A stretch of DNA of 36,406 nucleotides from an uncultured Lactobacillus sp. (GTDB lineage: Bacteria > Bacillota > Bacilli > Lactobacillales > Lactobacillaceae), in NCBI GenBank assembly GCA_946481335.1, contig CAMLMR010000006.1, forward strand, positions 1 through 36,406, written 5' to 3'. The notes below the pieces were generated by a model. It ran no database searches. It saw only the letters and a program-made list of their open reading frames with translations, and was not told the origin of the DNA. The translations under genes were made by a program, and so were the position numbers. This document shows positions 27,134-35,829 of this stretch, piece by piece (position 1 is the first letter of the stretch; each line of letters opens with the position of its first letter).

Positions 27134-29362
27134 ATGTCTGAACATAAAATTTGGTCTAAGGAAGACTTATTTAAAGAAATTTCCAGTTACATGAATGAAC
27201 AACATGTAGGAATTGTTAAAAAAGCATACGAATTTGCGTCAATTTGTCATAAAGACCAATTTAGACAATCCGGAGAACCTTATATTGTTCATCCAATTCA
27301 AGTGGCTAGTATTCTAGCAACACTAAAAATGGACCCAGAAACTGTTAGTGCGGGTTTATTGCATGATGTTGTGGAAGATACTGGAGCAGAATTATCAGAT
27401 ATCGCTGAACTTTTTGGCAACGATATCGAATTAATTGTAGATGGTGTTACTAAGCTTGGTAAGATTAAGTATAAATCTAATCAAGAACAACTGGCTGAAA
27501 ACCATCGTAAGCTATTATTAGCAATGTGTAAGGACATTCGTGTCATGATTGTTAAACTGGCTGACCGTTTGCACAATATGCGAACACTAAAACATTTAAA
27601 ACCGGAAAAACAACGTCGTATTTCTAATGAAACATTGGAAATATACGCACCATTAGCGGATCGTTTGGGGATTGGTACAATTAAGTGGGAACTAGAAGAT
27701 ATCTCGCTTAGATATTTGAACCCACAACAATACTACCGCATTGTTCATCTTATGAACTCCAAGCGAGACGAACGTGTTTCATACATCAATGAAGCCGTTA
27801 AAGAGGTTAACCAACAAGTTAAACAAATGGGGCTTAAGAATGTGGAAGTCTACGGTAGACCAAAGCACTTATACTCCGTTTACCACAAGATGGTTATCAA
27901 GAAGAAACAATTCGAACAAATCTATGACTTATTAGCCGTAAGATGCATCGTTGATTCTATCAAGGACTGTTATGCGGTTTTAGGAGCCATTCATACTAAA
28001 TGGTCACCAATGCCTGGCCGCTTCAAGGATTACATTGCGATGCCTAAAGCTAATATGTATCAATCCTTGCATACAACTGTTGTTGGTCCTGGTGGACGTC
28101 CATTAGAAGTTCAAATCAGAACTAAAGAAATGCACCAAATTGCTGAATATGGGGTTGCTGCCCATTGGGCATACAAGGAAGGCGCTACTGATGAAGTTAA
28201 GGAATCTTCTGATAATAACCGTTTGAACTGGTTCAAACGAATTATTGAACTACAAGAAGATACTGACAGTGCTTCAGATTTCATGGATGGCGTTAAAGGT
28301 GACTTGTTTGGAGATCACGTTTACGCGTTTACACCTCAAGGAGACGTTTTGGAACTTCCAAAGGGTGCTGGACCACTAGACATGGCTTACTTAATTCATA
28401 CCGATATTGGTAACCATACCGTTGGTTCTCGTGTGAATGGAAAGATTGAACCTTTGGACTATCAAATCCAAACCGGGGATATCGTTGAAATCATGACCTC
28501 ATCTAGTTCAGCTGGTCCTAGTCAAGACTGGATTAGTCTAGTTTCAACAAGCCGCGCTAAGCATAAGATTCGTCAATACTTCAAGACTAGAGACCGTGAA
28601 AAGAACGTCAATGCAGGAAGAGAAATATTGACCAAGGCCGTTAGGGATGCTGGTTATGATGTAAATGAAATCATGACCAAAGAACATCTTGAAGATGCAA
28701 TTAAAGAAACATACTATAACCAAGTTAATGATATGTTTGCTGAGATTGGTTTCGGTAATAAACAACCAAATGGAATTGTTAATATTCTTACTGCCAGTAT
28801 CAGAGATGAAGCTGAAAAGAAACGAATTGAACAACAACAAAAAGATATCTTGGAAAACCATCAAACAATTGAAAAATCAGCAGATGAGGTTAATAAGACT
28901 AGTAAAAGTAAAAAGCCTTCTGATGGAATTGTAATTGAGGGTGTTGATAATCTATTAGTTCGTTTGAGTCATTGTTGTTCACCAGTTCCAGGAGACGAAG
29001 TGGTTGGATACATCACCAAAGGTCGTGGGGTATCTGTTCACCGTAAGGACTGTCCAAATATTAATGATAACGATGAACGTTTGGTAAGTGTTACTTGGAA
29101 CATTGCTTCAGACAATCATTCTTCATTTAGTGCTAACATCGAAGTACAAGGATACAATCGTAATAACTTGTTAAATGATGTTATCAAGAAGGTTAGCACT
29201 ATTTGCAAACAAATCAATTCAATTGAAGGAAAAGTTGATCATGATAAGACTGCTACCATCTCATTAAAGGTTGGGGTAAGAAGCTTAGAACAATTGGATA
29301 TGATTATCGACCACTTGAAGAATATTCCTGATGTATATGTAGTAAAGAGACCATTTATGTAA
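27134..29362 (+). CDS. relA: bifunctional (p)ppGpp synthetase/hydrolase (Rel/RSH)
   Basis: Ribosome-linked stringent response enzyme that makes and degrades (p)ppGpp. ATG 27134 gives 742 residues; GAAGAAGG lies 8 bases upstream, whereas the TTG at 27128 is too close. The HD hydrolase domain is intact ([22 protein letters not shown]). The synthetase domain has [15 protein letters not shown] and RFKD (296-299); the R-x-K-D form is that of bifunctional enzymes, unlike the E-x-D-D of synthetase-only RelA. Then come a TGS domain ([18 protein letters not shown]), a conserved-cysteine domain ([16 protein letters not shown]) and a C-terminal ACT domain. It is followed after 10 bases by dtd. Confidence 0.97.
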   Translation: MSEHKIWSKEDLFKEISSYMNEQHVGIVKKAYEFASICHKDQFRQSGEPYIVHPIQVASILATLKMDPETVSAGLLHDVVEDTGAELSDIAELFGNDIELIVDGVTKLGKIKYKSNQEQLAENHRKLLLAMCKDIRVMIVKLADRLHNMRTLKHLKPEKQRRISNETLEIYAPLADRLGIGTIKWELEDISLRYLNPQQYYRIVHLMNSKRDERVSYINEAVKEVNQQVKQMGLKNVEVYGRPKHLYSVYHKMVIKKKQFEQIYDLLAVRCIVDSIKDCYAVLGAIHTKWSPMPGRFKDYIAMPKANMYQSLHTTVVGPGGRPLEVQIRTKEMHQIAEYGVAAHWAYKEGATDEVKESSDNNRLNWFKRIIELQEDTDSASDFMDGVKGDLFGDHVYAFTPQGDVLELPKGAGPLDMAYLIHTDIGNHTVGSRVNGKIEPLDYQIQTGDIVEIMTSSSSAGPSQDWISLVSTSRAKHKIRQYFKTRDREKNVNAGREILTKAVRDAGYDVNEIMTKEHLEDAIKETYYNQVNDMFAEIGFGNKQPNGIVNILTASIRDEAEKKRIEQQQKDILENHQTIEKSADEVNKTSKSKKPSDGIVIEGVDNLLVRLSHCCSPVPGDEVVGYITKGRGVSVHRKDCPNINDNDERLVSVTWNIASDNHSSFSANIEVQGYNRNNLLNDVIKKVSTICKQINSIEGKVDHDKTATISLKVGVRSLEQLDMIIDHLKNIPDVYVVKRPFM

Positions 29363-29372
29363 GGAGTTAATT

Positions 29373-29819
29373 ATGCGAGTTGTACTTCAAAGAGTCAGTC
29401 ACGCGAGCGTATCAATTGATAATGAACAAGTTGGTAAGATTAACCAAGGATATTTGTTATTAGTTGGTATTAAAGATGGTGACACCAAAGACGATATTGA
29501 TTACTTAGTTAGAAAGATTAGCAACTTACGGATTTTTGCTGATGAAGATGGTAAGACTAACCTAAGTTTACAATCAATCAATGGTGAAATCTTATCAGTA
29601 TCGCAATTTACTTTGTATGCTGATACTAAGAAGGGGAATCGTCCTTCATTCACCAAGGCTGGTAAACCTGAATTTGCATCAGAAATGTATGACCAGTTTA
29701 ACCAAGCGTTAAGGGATGCTGGTAATCATGTTGAAACCGGTCGTTTTGGCGCAGACATGCAAGTTGATTTGCAAAATGACGGTCCGTTTACAATTATTTT
29801 TGATACTGAAAATAAATAA
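29373..29819 (+). CDS. dtd: D-aminoacyl-tRNA deacylase
   Basis: Removes D-amino acids (and glycine from tRNA-Ala) from mischarged tRNA. The 148 residues match the family: [16 protein letters not shown] at the start, [20 protein letters not shown], the catalytic [16 protein letters not shown], and the cross-subunit Gly-cisPro segment [12 protein letters not shown] near the end, with Phe where Val is common. TAAGGAG precedes ATG 29373, directly behind rel, the normal partner in Bacillota. A terminator follows the stop codon at once. Confidence 0.96.
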   Translation: MRVVLQRVSHASVSIDNEQVGKINQGYLLLVGIKDGDTKDDIDYLVRKISNLRIFADEDGKTNLSLQSINGEILSVSQFTLYADTKKGNRPSFTKAGKPEFASEMYDQFNQALRDAGNHVETGRFGADMQVDLQNDGPFTIIFDTENK

Positions 29820-29845
29820 AAAGAGCTTGTTAAAGCTCTTTTTTA
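29818..29845 (+). terminator. intrinsic terminator after dtd
   Basis: AAAGAGCTT (29820-29828) pairs perfectly with AAGCTCTTT (29833-29841) around GTTA, followed by further T. It overlaps the dtd stop codon region. Confidence 0.88.
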
Positions 29846-29861
29846 ATTGGGGGAGAATAGT

Positions 29862-30491
29862 ATGGACTTAATTTGGGATTTTGATGGAACAATTATGGAT
29901 ACATATCCAATTATGGTAGAAGCATTTGTTGATGCATTAGTTGATATGAGGATTGACGAATTCGAAATTGATGACTATGAAATTAATCAAGTTATGCGTC
30001 GTCATTCTTTAGCTACATGTGTGCAAAAGTATGCAGCGCATTTCAATATTGATGCGAACACCATTAGTGAAAAATATCGTGAATATGAAAAACAAAACGT
30101 GAAAGACGCCAACATCTTTGTGAATGTCGACAAAGTACTGGAACAAAATGTTAATAATGGTGGGAGAAACTTCTTATTAACTCATCGCGATGATGATGCC
30201 ATTGCAATGTTGGCGGACGCAGGATTAAAGGATTACTTTACAGAAATGGTAACAAAAAATCAGGCCTTCAAAAGAAAGCCTGATCCAGAATCTGTTAATT
30301 ATTTGATTAAGCATAACGATATTAATCGTGATGATTGCATGTTCATGGGTGATAGAAAATTAGATGTTGATGCAGCACATAATGCTGGAATTAAAGCATG
30401 TTTGTTCGATCCTGATGGAATGATTAATTCAACGGGTAACCCTGAAATAACAATCAATAACTACTATGACTTTTTACATCGTAACGACTAG
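29862..30491 (+). CDS. HAD-superfamily hydrolase, phosphoglycolate phosphatase-like
   Basis: Cytoplasmic phosphatase of HAD subfamily IA; substrate unknown. From ATG 29862 the protein is 209 residues, with GGGGGAG ending 6 bases upstream; the in-frame TTG at 29847 overlaps that site. Motif I is DFDGTIMDT near the N terminus (both aspartates present), a helical cap follows, motif II includes LLTHRDDDA, motif III is the lysine in KRKPDPES, and motif IV is MGDRKLDVDAAHNAGI. The gene converges on the kinase-like gene on the other strand; their stop codons share the CTAG at 30488-30491. No terminator hairpin lies between them. Confidence 0.9.
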   Translation: MDLIWDFDGTIMDTYPIMVEAFVDALVDMRIDEFEIDDYEINQVMRRHSLATCVQKYAAHFNIDANTISEKYREYEKQNVKDANIFVNVDKVLEQNVNNGGRNFLLTHRDDDAIAMLADAGLKDYFTEMVTKNQAFKRKPDPESVNYLIKHNDINRDDCMFMGDRKLDVDAAHNAGIKACLFDPDGMINSTGNPEITINNYYDFLHRND

Positions 30492-31336
30492 TATTGACTA
30501 AGGATACTCTTTACTTCTAATCCGTATCCGCTGCCAAACATAACGTAGTGGGCAAGTAAGTAGAAGAATTGATAGTATTGAATCCTTCTCTTCCATCCAG
30601 AGTCAAGAGGATAAGTATCGTTGTATCCCTGATAAAAATCGGCATTGAATCCGCCAAATACGGTTGTGACACCAATATCGAATTCACGGTCACCATAGTA
30701 GACGTCCGGGTCGATTAGAATAGGATTGCCGTCCTCTAGAAATGAGAAGTTCCCACTCCATAAATCACCATGAAGAAGGGATGCATCACTTTGATGATTA
30801 TCCATGTCCCTTTTGAAAGCGTCCTTTAACTTATCGAAGTGGTTTAAATCTTCTTTTGAAATTTCACGATTTTTAATCGCCATATCCATTAATGGATTCA
30901 AACGTTGTTTAATAAAGAAGTCAGTCCAATTATCCTGCCATGTGTTTGTCTTTGGCACGCGGCCTAACTTAAAGTCTTTATCTAAGCCAAAACGATCATT
31001 GTGGTGTTTATGAACATTAGCTAACATTTGACCTAATTGATATTGATCACCAAATGGTGATAGATTCATCCACTTTTGAATTAAGAAACCATCACCTTCA
31101 ATTTCACCATAGTCAATAATTGTTGGTACGGTGGCATATTGGCCAATTAGTTTAATTCCTTCAACCTCATGTTCGAAGAATTCTTTTCCTTTATTAGGTT
31201 GGACTTTCATAAAGTATTTTTGGTTATCAGCAATGATTTCATAAGAATCATTGATATCACCACCTGAAACAGGGGTTAGTTTATTTACATTTTTAATTGG
31301 TAATTGTTCAAGCCATTCTTGTGTTAATTGCTTCAT
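30488..31336 (-). CDS. fructosamine kinase family / aminoglycoside phosphotransferase-like kinase
   Basis: Small-molecule kinase fold of 282 residues. Features are PVSGGDINDSYEI (nucleotide-binding loop region), YFMKVQPN with the ATP-binding lysine, FFEHEVEGIKLI, the catalytic loop LLHGDLWSGNFSF and the metal-binding LIDPDVYYGDREFDIGVTTV. This pattern, with EGIK and YYGDREFD, is that of the fructosamine-3-kinase family, which phosphorylates glycated amines as part of deglycation. I choose ATG at 31336 with GAGGTGA upstream on this strand; the GTG at 31345 lies within that site. It is the only clear minus-strand gene in the window. Substrate is inferred from family only. Confidence 0.9.
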   Translation of the reverse strand: MKQLTQEWLEQLPIKNVNKLTPVSGGDINDSYEIIADNQKYFMKVQPNKGKEFFEHEVEGIKLIGQYATVPTIIDYGEIEGDGFLIQKWMNLSPFGDQYQLGQMLANVHKHHNDRFGLDKDFKLGRVPKTNTWQDNWTDFFIKQRLNPLMDMAIKNREISKEDLNHFDKLKDAFKRDMDNHQSDASLLHGDLWSGNFSFLEDGNPILIDPDVYYGDREFDIGVTTVFGGFNADFYQGYNDTYPLDSGWKRRIQYYQFFYLLAHYVMFGSGYGLEVKSILSQY

Positions 31337-31355
31337 ATATATCACCTCGACTCCA

Positions 31356-31384
31356 TTCTACAATGGATTTAGGTTGATGCAAAA
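31356..31384 (-). promoter_or_regulatory. promoter of the fructosamine kinase-like gene
   Basis: Read on the minus strand: TTTGCA, 17 bases, TAGAAT. The -10 fits well and the -35 is weak. It stands back to back with the hisS promoter, 12 bases apart. Confidence 0.5.
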
Positions 31385-31396
31385 CATGTGAGTTCT

Positions 31397-31425
31397 TGAC
31401 TTTTTTGGTAAATTACATTAATCTA
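31397..31425 (+). promoter_or_regulatory. promoter of hisS-aspS
   Basis: TTGACT (31397-31402), 17 bases, TAATCT (31420-31425). The -35 is near consensus, the -10 poor. It lies just upstream of the T-box Stem I. Confidence 0.5.
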
Positions 31426-31436
31426 AAACATGAATA

Positions 31437-31654
31437 GAATACTCGCTGATGAAAAAAGAAGAGTACGGAATTTTCTTAGGTATAAGAGAGCGTTAGTTTG
31501 GTGAAATAACGACGAAAGAAATCCTGGAAAGACACTTTTGAGGCTAATGGCTAAGCCATTCGTAATTATACGTTACATAAGAGTTAAAAAAAGGTGGTAC
31601 CGTGCTTTTTGCGCCCTTGTCTAAATGATTTTATTTAGACAGGGGCTTTTTTTA
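31437..31654 (+). ncRNA. T-box riboswitch leader of hisS-aspS
   Basis: Senses uncharged tRNA. Stem I landmarks in order are AGTA (31463-31466), AGAGAGC (31486-31492), GGTGAAA (31501-31507) and the specifier side GGAAAGACACTTTTGAG (31527-31543). Aligning on the usual GAA-N-XXX-purine-CYTTTGAG pattern places GAC (Asp) at 31532-31534; shifting two bases gives CAC (His) at 31534-31536. The T-box sequence AGGTGGTACCGTG (31593-31605) contains the acceptor-binding TGGT. A terminator follows. Uncharged tRNA should stabilise the antiterminator and switch on hisS and aspS. Confidence 0.93.
31614..31654 (+). terminator. T-box terminator
   Basis: GCCCTTGTCTAAAT pairs with ATTTAGACAGGGGC over 14 pairs (one G-U) around GATTTT, followed by seven T. 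The left arm lies just after the T-box sequence, as needed for antiterminator competition. Confidence 0.92.
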
Positions 31655-31685
31655 TTCAGTTATTAAAGTTTGCGGAGGGATTATC

Positions 31686-32975
31686 ATGCGATATCAACGT
31701 CCAAAAGGAACCGCAGATATTTTGCCAGGAACTTCTGAAAAATGGCAATTTGTTGAAGAAACAGCTAGAAAGTTGTTTGCGGCTTATCGTTACCAAGAAA
31801 TAAGAACACCAATGTTTGAAAGCTTCGATGTTTTCTCAAGAACATCAGGTGAAACTTCAGATATTGTTACAAAAGAAATGTATGACTTTCACGATAAAGG
31901 GGATCGTCATATTACATTAAGACCAGAAGGAACTGCTGGTGTAGTTAGAGCGTTTGTTGAAAATAAACTATACGGTCCAGACACACCCAAGCCAGTTAAA
32001 ATGTACTACATGGGACCAATGTTTAGATACGAACGTCCTCAATCTGGTCGTCAACGTCAATTCCACCAAATCGGTGTTGAAGCATTTGGTAGTGAATCAC
32101 CAGAATTAGACGTAGAAGTTATGTCAATGGCCGTGAACTACTTACAAAACTTGGGTATTGATGACTTAAGAGTTGCTATTAACACTTTAGGTGATAAGCA
32201 AACACGTGCTGATTACCGTCAAGCATTGATTGACTACTTAGAACCACACTTTGAAGAACTAAGTGATGACTCTAAGGAACGTCTACACAAGAATCCACTT
32301 CGTGTGCTAGATAGTAAGGCCCCTGAAGACCAACTAATCGTTGATGGTGCTCCATCAATTTTGGATTACCTAACTGACGATGCGCAAAAGCATTTTGATA
32401 AGGTAACAAGATTATTAGATGATTTAGGCATCAAATATGATGTTGATCACACTATGGTTCGTGGACTTGACTACTACAACCACACAATTTTTGAAATCAT
32501 GGCTAACGCTAAAGAATTAGGTGAAGGTTACACTACTATTTGTGCCGGTGGTAGATATGATGGTCTAGTTGAAGAACTAGGTGGACCACAAATGCCAGGT
32601 GTTGGATTTGGTTTAGGGGTAGAAAGATTACTTCTACTTATGGATTCAAAGGATTTCCAATTTCCAGATACATTTGGTTTAGATGCTTATGTGGTTGGAA
32701 TTAGTGATGATGCTAGTGTAGAAGCACTTAAGGTTGTTCAAGCACTTAGAAAACAAGACTTTAAGGCTGATAAGGATTATCTAGCACGTAAACCAAAGGC
32801 ACAATTCAAGAGTGCTGATAAGTTAGATGCTAAATTCACTTTAACTCTAGGTGATAAGGAACTAGAATCAAACACCATCCATGTTAAGAATATGGCTGAT
32901 GGAAACGAAGTTACTGTCGACATTAATGAAGTAAAAGATAACTTTGCTGAATTGATTTCAAAGAACTTTAAATAA
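31686..32975 (+). CDS. hisS: histidyl-tRNA synthetase
   Basis: Class II synthetase that charges tRNA-His. The 429 residues include motif 1 around [19 protein letters not shown], the motif 2 loop [20 protein letters not shown], the HisRS signature segment [13 protein letters not shown] and [13 protein letters not shown], motif 3 ([16 protein letters not shown]) and a C-terminal anticodon-binding domain ([20 protein letters not shown]). GGAGGG lies upstream of ATG 31686. It is the first gene behind the T-box and is followed by aspS after 23 bases. Confidence 0.98.
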   Translation: MRYQRPKGTADILPGTSEKWQFVEETARKLFAAYRYQEIRTPMFESFDVFSRTSGETSDIVTKEMYDFHDKGDRHITLRPEGTAGVVRAFVENKLYGPDTPKPVKMYYMGPMFRYERPQSGRQRQFHQIGVEAFGSESPELDVEVMSMAVNYLQNLGIDDLRVAINTLGDKQTRADYRQALIDYLEPHFEELSDDSKERLHKNPLRVLDSKAPEDQLIVDGAPSILDYLTDDAQKHFDKVTRLLDDLGIKYDVDHTMVRGLDYYNHTIFEIMANAKELGEGYTTICAGGRYDGLVEELGGPQMPGVGFGLGVERLLLLMDSKDFQFPDTFGLDAYVVGISDDASVEALKVVQALRKQDFKADKDYLARKPKAQFKSADKLDAKFTLTLGDKELESNTIHVKNMADGNEVTVDINEVKDNFAELISKNFK

Positions 32976-32998
32976 AAAACAAGATTAGGAGAGATATT

Positions 32999-34780
32999 AT
33001 GAACCGAACAACTTATTGCGGTTTAGTAGACGAAAGCTATTTAAACCAAGAAATATGCTTAGACGGATGGGTTGCCAAACGTCGTGACTTAGGTAAATTA
33101 ATCTTCGTTGACTTAAGAGACCGTAAAGGAATCGTCCAATTAGTATTTAGTGACAAGAACAGTGCTGAAGCATTGGAAATTGCTGATCAACTAAGAAATG
33201 AATATGTAATTGAAGTAAAAGGAACTGTTGTTGCCAGAAGTGAAAAGGAAGTTAACCCAGACATTAACACTGGTAAGATTGAAATTGCTGTTTCTGAAGT
33301 AAAAATCTTAAACAAGTCTGAAAACCCTCCATTTGATATTAAGGACAACATCACAGCTTCAGAAGAAACTAAGTTGAAGTACAGATACTTAGACTTAAGA
33401 CGTCCAGAAGTACAACGTGGAATTATCTTGAGAAGTAAGATTACTCAAGCAGTTCACGAATACTTTAACCAAAATGGTTTCATTGATATTGAAACTCCTA
33501 ACTTAACAGTTTCAACTCCTGAAGGTGCTCGTGACTACCTTGTTCCTTCAAGACTTTACCATGGTTCATTCTACGCACTACCACAATCACCACAACTATT
33601 TAAGCAATTATTGATGGGCTCAGGTTTTGACCGTTACTACCAAATTGCTCGTTGTTTCCGTGATGAAGATTTACGTGGTGACAGACAACCAGAATTTACT
33701 CAAATCGATATGGAAACCTCATTCTTGAATGCCGAAGACATCCAAGATTTAACTGAAGGCTTAATCATTAAGGTAATGAAAGATACTTTAAACATCGATA
33801 TTAAGGCTCCATTCAAGCGTATTACTTGGCAAGAATCAATGGATCGTTTTGGTACCGATCAACCAGACGTTAGATTTGGTATGGAACTAAAGGATCTATC
33901 AGATATCGTTAATGACGTTAACTTCAAGGTATTCAGTGGCGCAATCGAAAATGGTGGTAAGGTAAAAGCTATTGCTGTTCCAGGTGGTGCTGACAAGTAC
34001 TCAAGAAAAGATATCGACAAGTACGCAGCTTACGTTGAAAGATTTGGTGCCAAGGGATTAGCTTGGATGAAAGTTACAGACGAAGGCCTAACTGGTCCAA
34101 TCGCTAAGTTCTTTGATGACCAAAGTGTCGTTGATCAAATGTTAGCAGCTACAGAAGCTAAGTCAGGTGACTTATTACTATTCGCTGCTGACAGAGAAAA
34201 GGTTGTTGCTGACACATTAGGTTACCTAAGATGTGCAATTGCTAAAGAACAAGACATGATTCCATCAGACGTCTTTGACTTCTTATGGGTTGTTGACTGG
34301 CCATTATTCGATTACGACGAAGGTATCGACAGATGGGTTCCAGCTCACCATCCATTCACTATGCCTAACGAAGGTGATGAACATTACCTAAACGACGGCG
34401 AAGATCCTCACAAGGCTCACGCTCAAAGTTATGACATTATCTTGAATGGTCTAGAACTTGGTGGTGGTTCAATCCGTATCCACACTAAGGAACTACAATT
34501 GAAGATGCTAAAAGCACTTGGCTTTACTAGAGAAAGTGCCCAAAAACAATTTGGTTACTTCTTAGATGCATTAGACTACGGTTTCCCACCTCATGGTGGT
34601 TTAGCTATTGGATTAGACCGTTTTGCTAGATTATTAGCACAAACAGAAAATATTAGAGATGTGATTGCATTCCCTAAGAATTCAAAGGCGACTGAACCAA
34701 TGACTAACGCTCCAGCTCCTGTTTCTAAGAAACAATTAGAAGACTTAGGACTAGAAACTGAAGACGAACCAGAAGCTTAA
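32999..34780 (+). CDS. aspS: aspartyl-tRNA synthetase (bacterial type)
   Basis: Class II synthetase that charges tRNA-Asp. The 593 residues have an N-terminal OB-fold anticodon-binding domain (about 1-110; [20 protein letters not shown]), catalytic motifs ([54 protein letters not shown]), the bacterial-specific GAD insertion (about 280-420) and motif 3 ([20 protein letters not shown]). Length and the GAD insert identify the bacterial D-type, not the archaeal-like form. AGGAGAG lies before ATG 32999. It shares the T-box with hisS. Confidence 0.98.
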   Translation: MNRTTYCGLVDESYLNQEICLDGWVAKRRDLGKLIFVDLRDRKGIVQLVFSDKNSAEALEIADQLRNEYVIEVKGTVVARSEKEVNPDINTGKIEIAVSEVKILNKSENPPFDIKDNITASEETKLKYRYLDLRRPEVQRGIILRSKITQAVHEYFNQNGFIDIETPNLTVSTPEGARDYLVPSRLYHGSFYALPQSPQLFKQLLMGSGFDRYYQIARCFRDEDLRGDRQPEFTQIDMETSFLNAEDIQDLTEGLIIKVMKDTLNIDIKAPFKRITWQESMDRFGTDQPDVRFGMELKDLSDIVNDVNFKVFSGAIENGGKVKAIAVPGGADKYSRKDIDKYAAYVERFGAKGLAWMKVTDEGLTGPIAKFFDDQSVVDQMLAATEAKSGDLLLFAADREKVVADTLGYLRCAIAKEQDMIPSDVFDFLWVVDWPLFDYDEGIDRWVPAHHPFTMPNEGDEHYLNDGEDPHKAHAQSYDIILNGLELGGGSIRIHTKELQLKMLKALGFTRESAQKQFGYFLDALDYGFPPHGGLAIGLDRFARLLAQTENIRDVIAFPKNSKATEPMTNAPAPVSKKQLEDLGLETEDEPEA

Positions 34781-34786
34781 TAATAA

Positions 34787-34817
34787 AGAAAGACTTCCAC
34801 TGTGGAAGTCTTTTTTT
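34787..34817 (+). terminator. intrinsic terminator after aspS
   Basis: AAAGACTTCCA (34789-34799) pairs perfectly with TGGAAGTCTTT (34803-34813), followed by further T. Confidence 0.92.
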
Positions 34818-34829
34818 AATCCGTATTTA

Positions 34830-34838
34830 TGTTATACT
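34830..34838 (+). promoter_or_regulatory. extended -10 promoter of the YitT-family gene
   Basis: TGTTATACT has the TGn extension and one mismatch in the -10. The 17-base upstream position falls in the aspS terminator T-tract (CTTTTT), not a real -35. The leader would be short. Confidence 0.55.
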
Positions 34839-34870
34839 ATTTTCATATTAAATGAGAGGTTATGAAACTT

Positions 34871-35749
34871 ATGGACGATGTTCAAAGGATTTTAAGACGA
34901 CATCAATACTTAGCGAAAGCATCAACTGCATTTATGTATGGAATCATGGTATCAATCGCCATGAATTTTTTCTGGACGCCAGGTAAAATCTACTCATCTG
35001 GTTTTACCGGTCTATCACAGTTGATTAATACTTTATCTGGGAGATTTTTACCATTTTCCATTTCTCCTTCGATTGGTTTATTTGTATTAAATATTCCATT
35101 TTTTATATTGGCCTGGAAACAAATTGGTCATCAATTTACATGCTTTACCATCTTAACTGTTTTTCTTGCCAGTTTTATGATTAAGTCACTTCATCCTGTT
35201 TATTTAACTAACGACCCAATGATTTGCGCAATATTTGGTGGGGTAGTGAATGGTTTCGGAACAGGAATGAGTTTGAAAAATGAAATCTCTACTGGTGGAT
35301 TGGATATTTTAGGAATTGTTATTCGTCGGAAAACGGGTAGGAGTATCGGAACCATCAATATTGCTTTCAATATATTCATCATCACCGCTGCTGGATTCAC
35401 ATATGGATGGCCATATGCTTTCTATTCAGCAATTGGAATTGTGGTTAATGCTAAAGCAATTGACTTTGCCTACACTCGTCAACAAAGAATGCAGGTGTTG
35501 GTTGTAACTGATCATCCAAAGACGGTGATTGATAGCATTCAAAATCATATCCCACGTGGTATAACAATTATTCATGATGCTGAGGGAGCTTACAAGCATG
35601 ATGAAAAGACAATCTTATTTACCACAATCTCGAGATATGAACTATCAGAGTTACAAGAAGCATTGGATGAATCAGATGAGCATGCATTTGCTAGTGTAAC
35701 CGAGGCATCAACCATCATGGGGCATTTCTATGAACACAAGGTTGAATAG
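34871..35749 (+). CDS. YitT family membrane protein with DUF2179 domain
   Basis: Integral membrane protein of about 292 residues. The N-terminal two thirds form five or six helices with the YitT pattern: MNFFWTPGKIYSSGFTGLSQ, then ISPSIGLFVLNIPFFILAWK, GVVNGFGTGMSLKNEISTGG and LDILGIVIRRKTGRSIGTIN. The last about 85 residues are the soluble DUF2179 domain (RGITIIHDAEGAYKHDEKTI, LFTTISRYELSELQEAL). Transport or sensing has been suggested for the family, but function is unknown. Start: ATG 34871 stands 11 bases after GAGAGG; the in-frame ATG 34862 is only 2 bases from it, so the shorter form is preferred though not certain. Confidence 0.9.
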   Translation: MDDVQRILRRHQYLAKASTAFMYGIMVSIAMNFFWTPGKIYSSGFTGLSQLINTLSGRFLPFSISPSIGLFVLNIPFFILAWKQIGHQFTCFTILTVFLASFMIKSLHPVYLTNDPMICAIFGGVVNGFGTGMSLKNEISTGGLDILGIVIRRKTGRSIGTINIAFNIFIITAAGFTYGWPYAFYSAIGIVVNAKAIDFAYTRQQRMQVLVVTDHPKTVIDSIQNHIPRGITIIHDAEGAYKHDEKTILFTTISRYELSELQEALDESDEHAFASVTEASTIMGHFYEHKVE

Positions 35750-35779
35750 TTAAATGTAATAATTTTTCTACATTAAGTG

Positions 35780-35788
35780 TGATATAAT
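35780..35788 (+). promoter_or_regulatory. extended -10 promoter of the TagB/TarB-like gene
   Basis: TGATATAAT is a perfect extended -10; no -35 is visible 17 bases upstream (TAATTT). No strong terminator for the preceding gene was found, only a weak AATGTA/TACATT hairpin at about 35754-35775. Confidence 0.65.
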
Positions 35789-35829
35789 ACTGGATTGTGT
35801 GATAGTTTTTAAATATGGTGGGATCTGTT

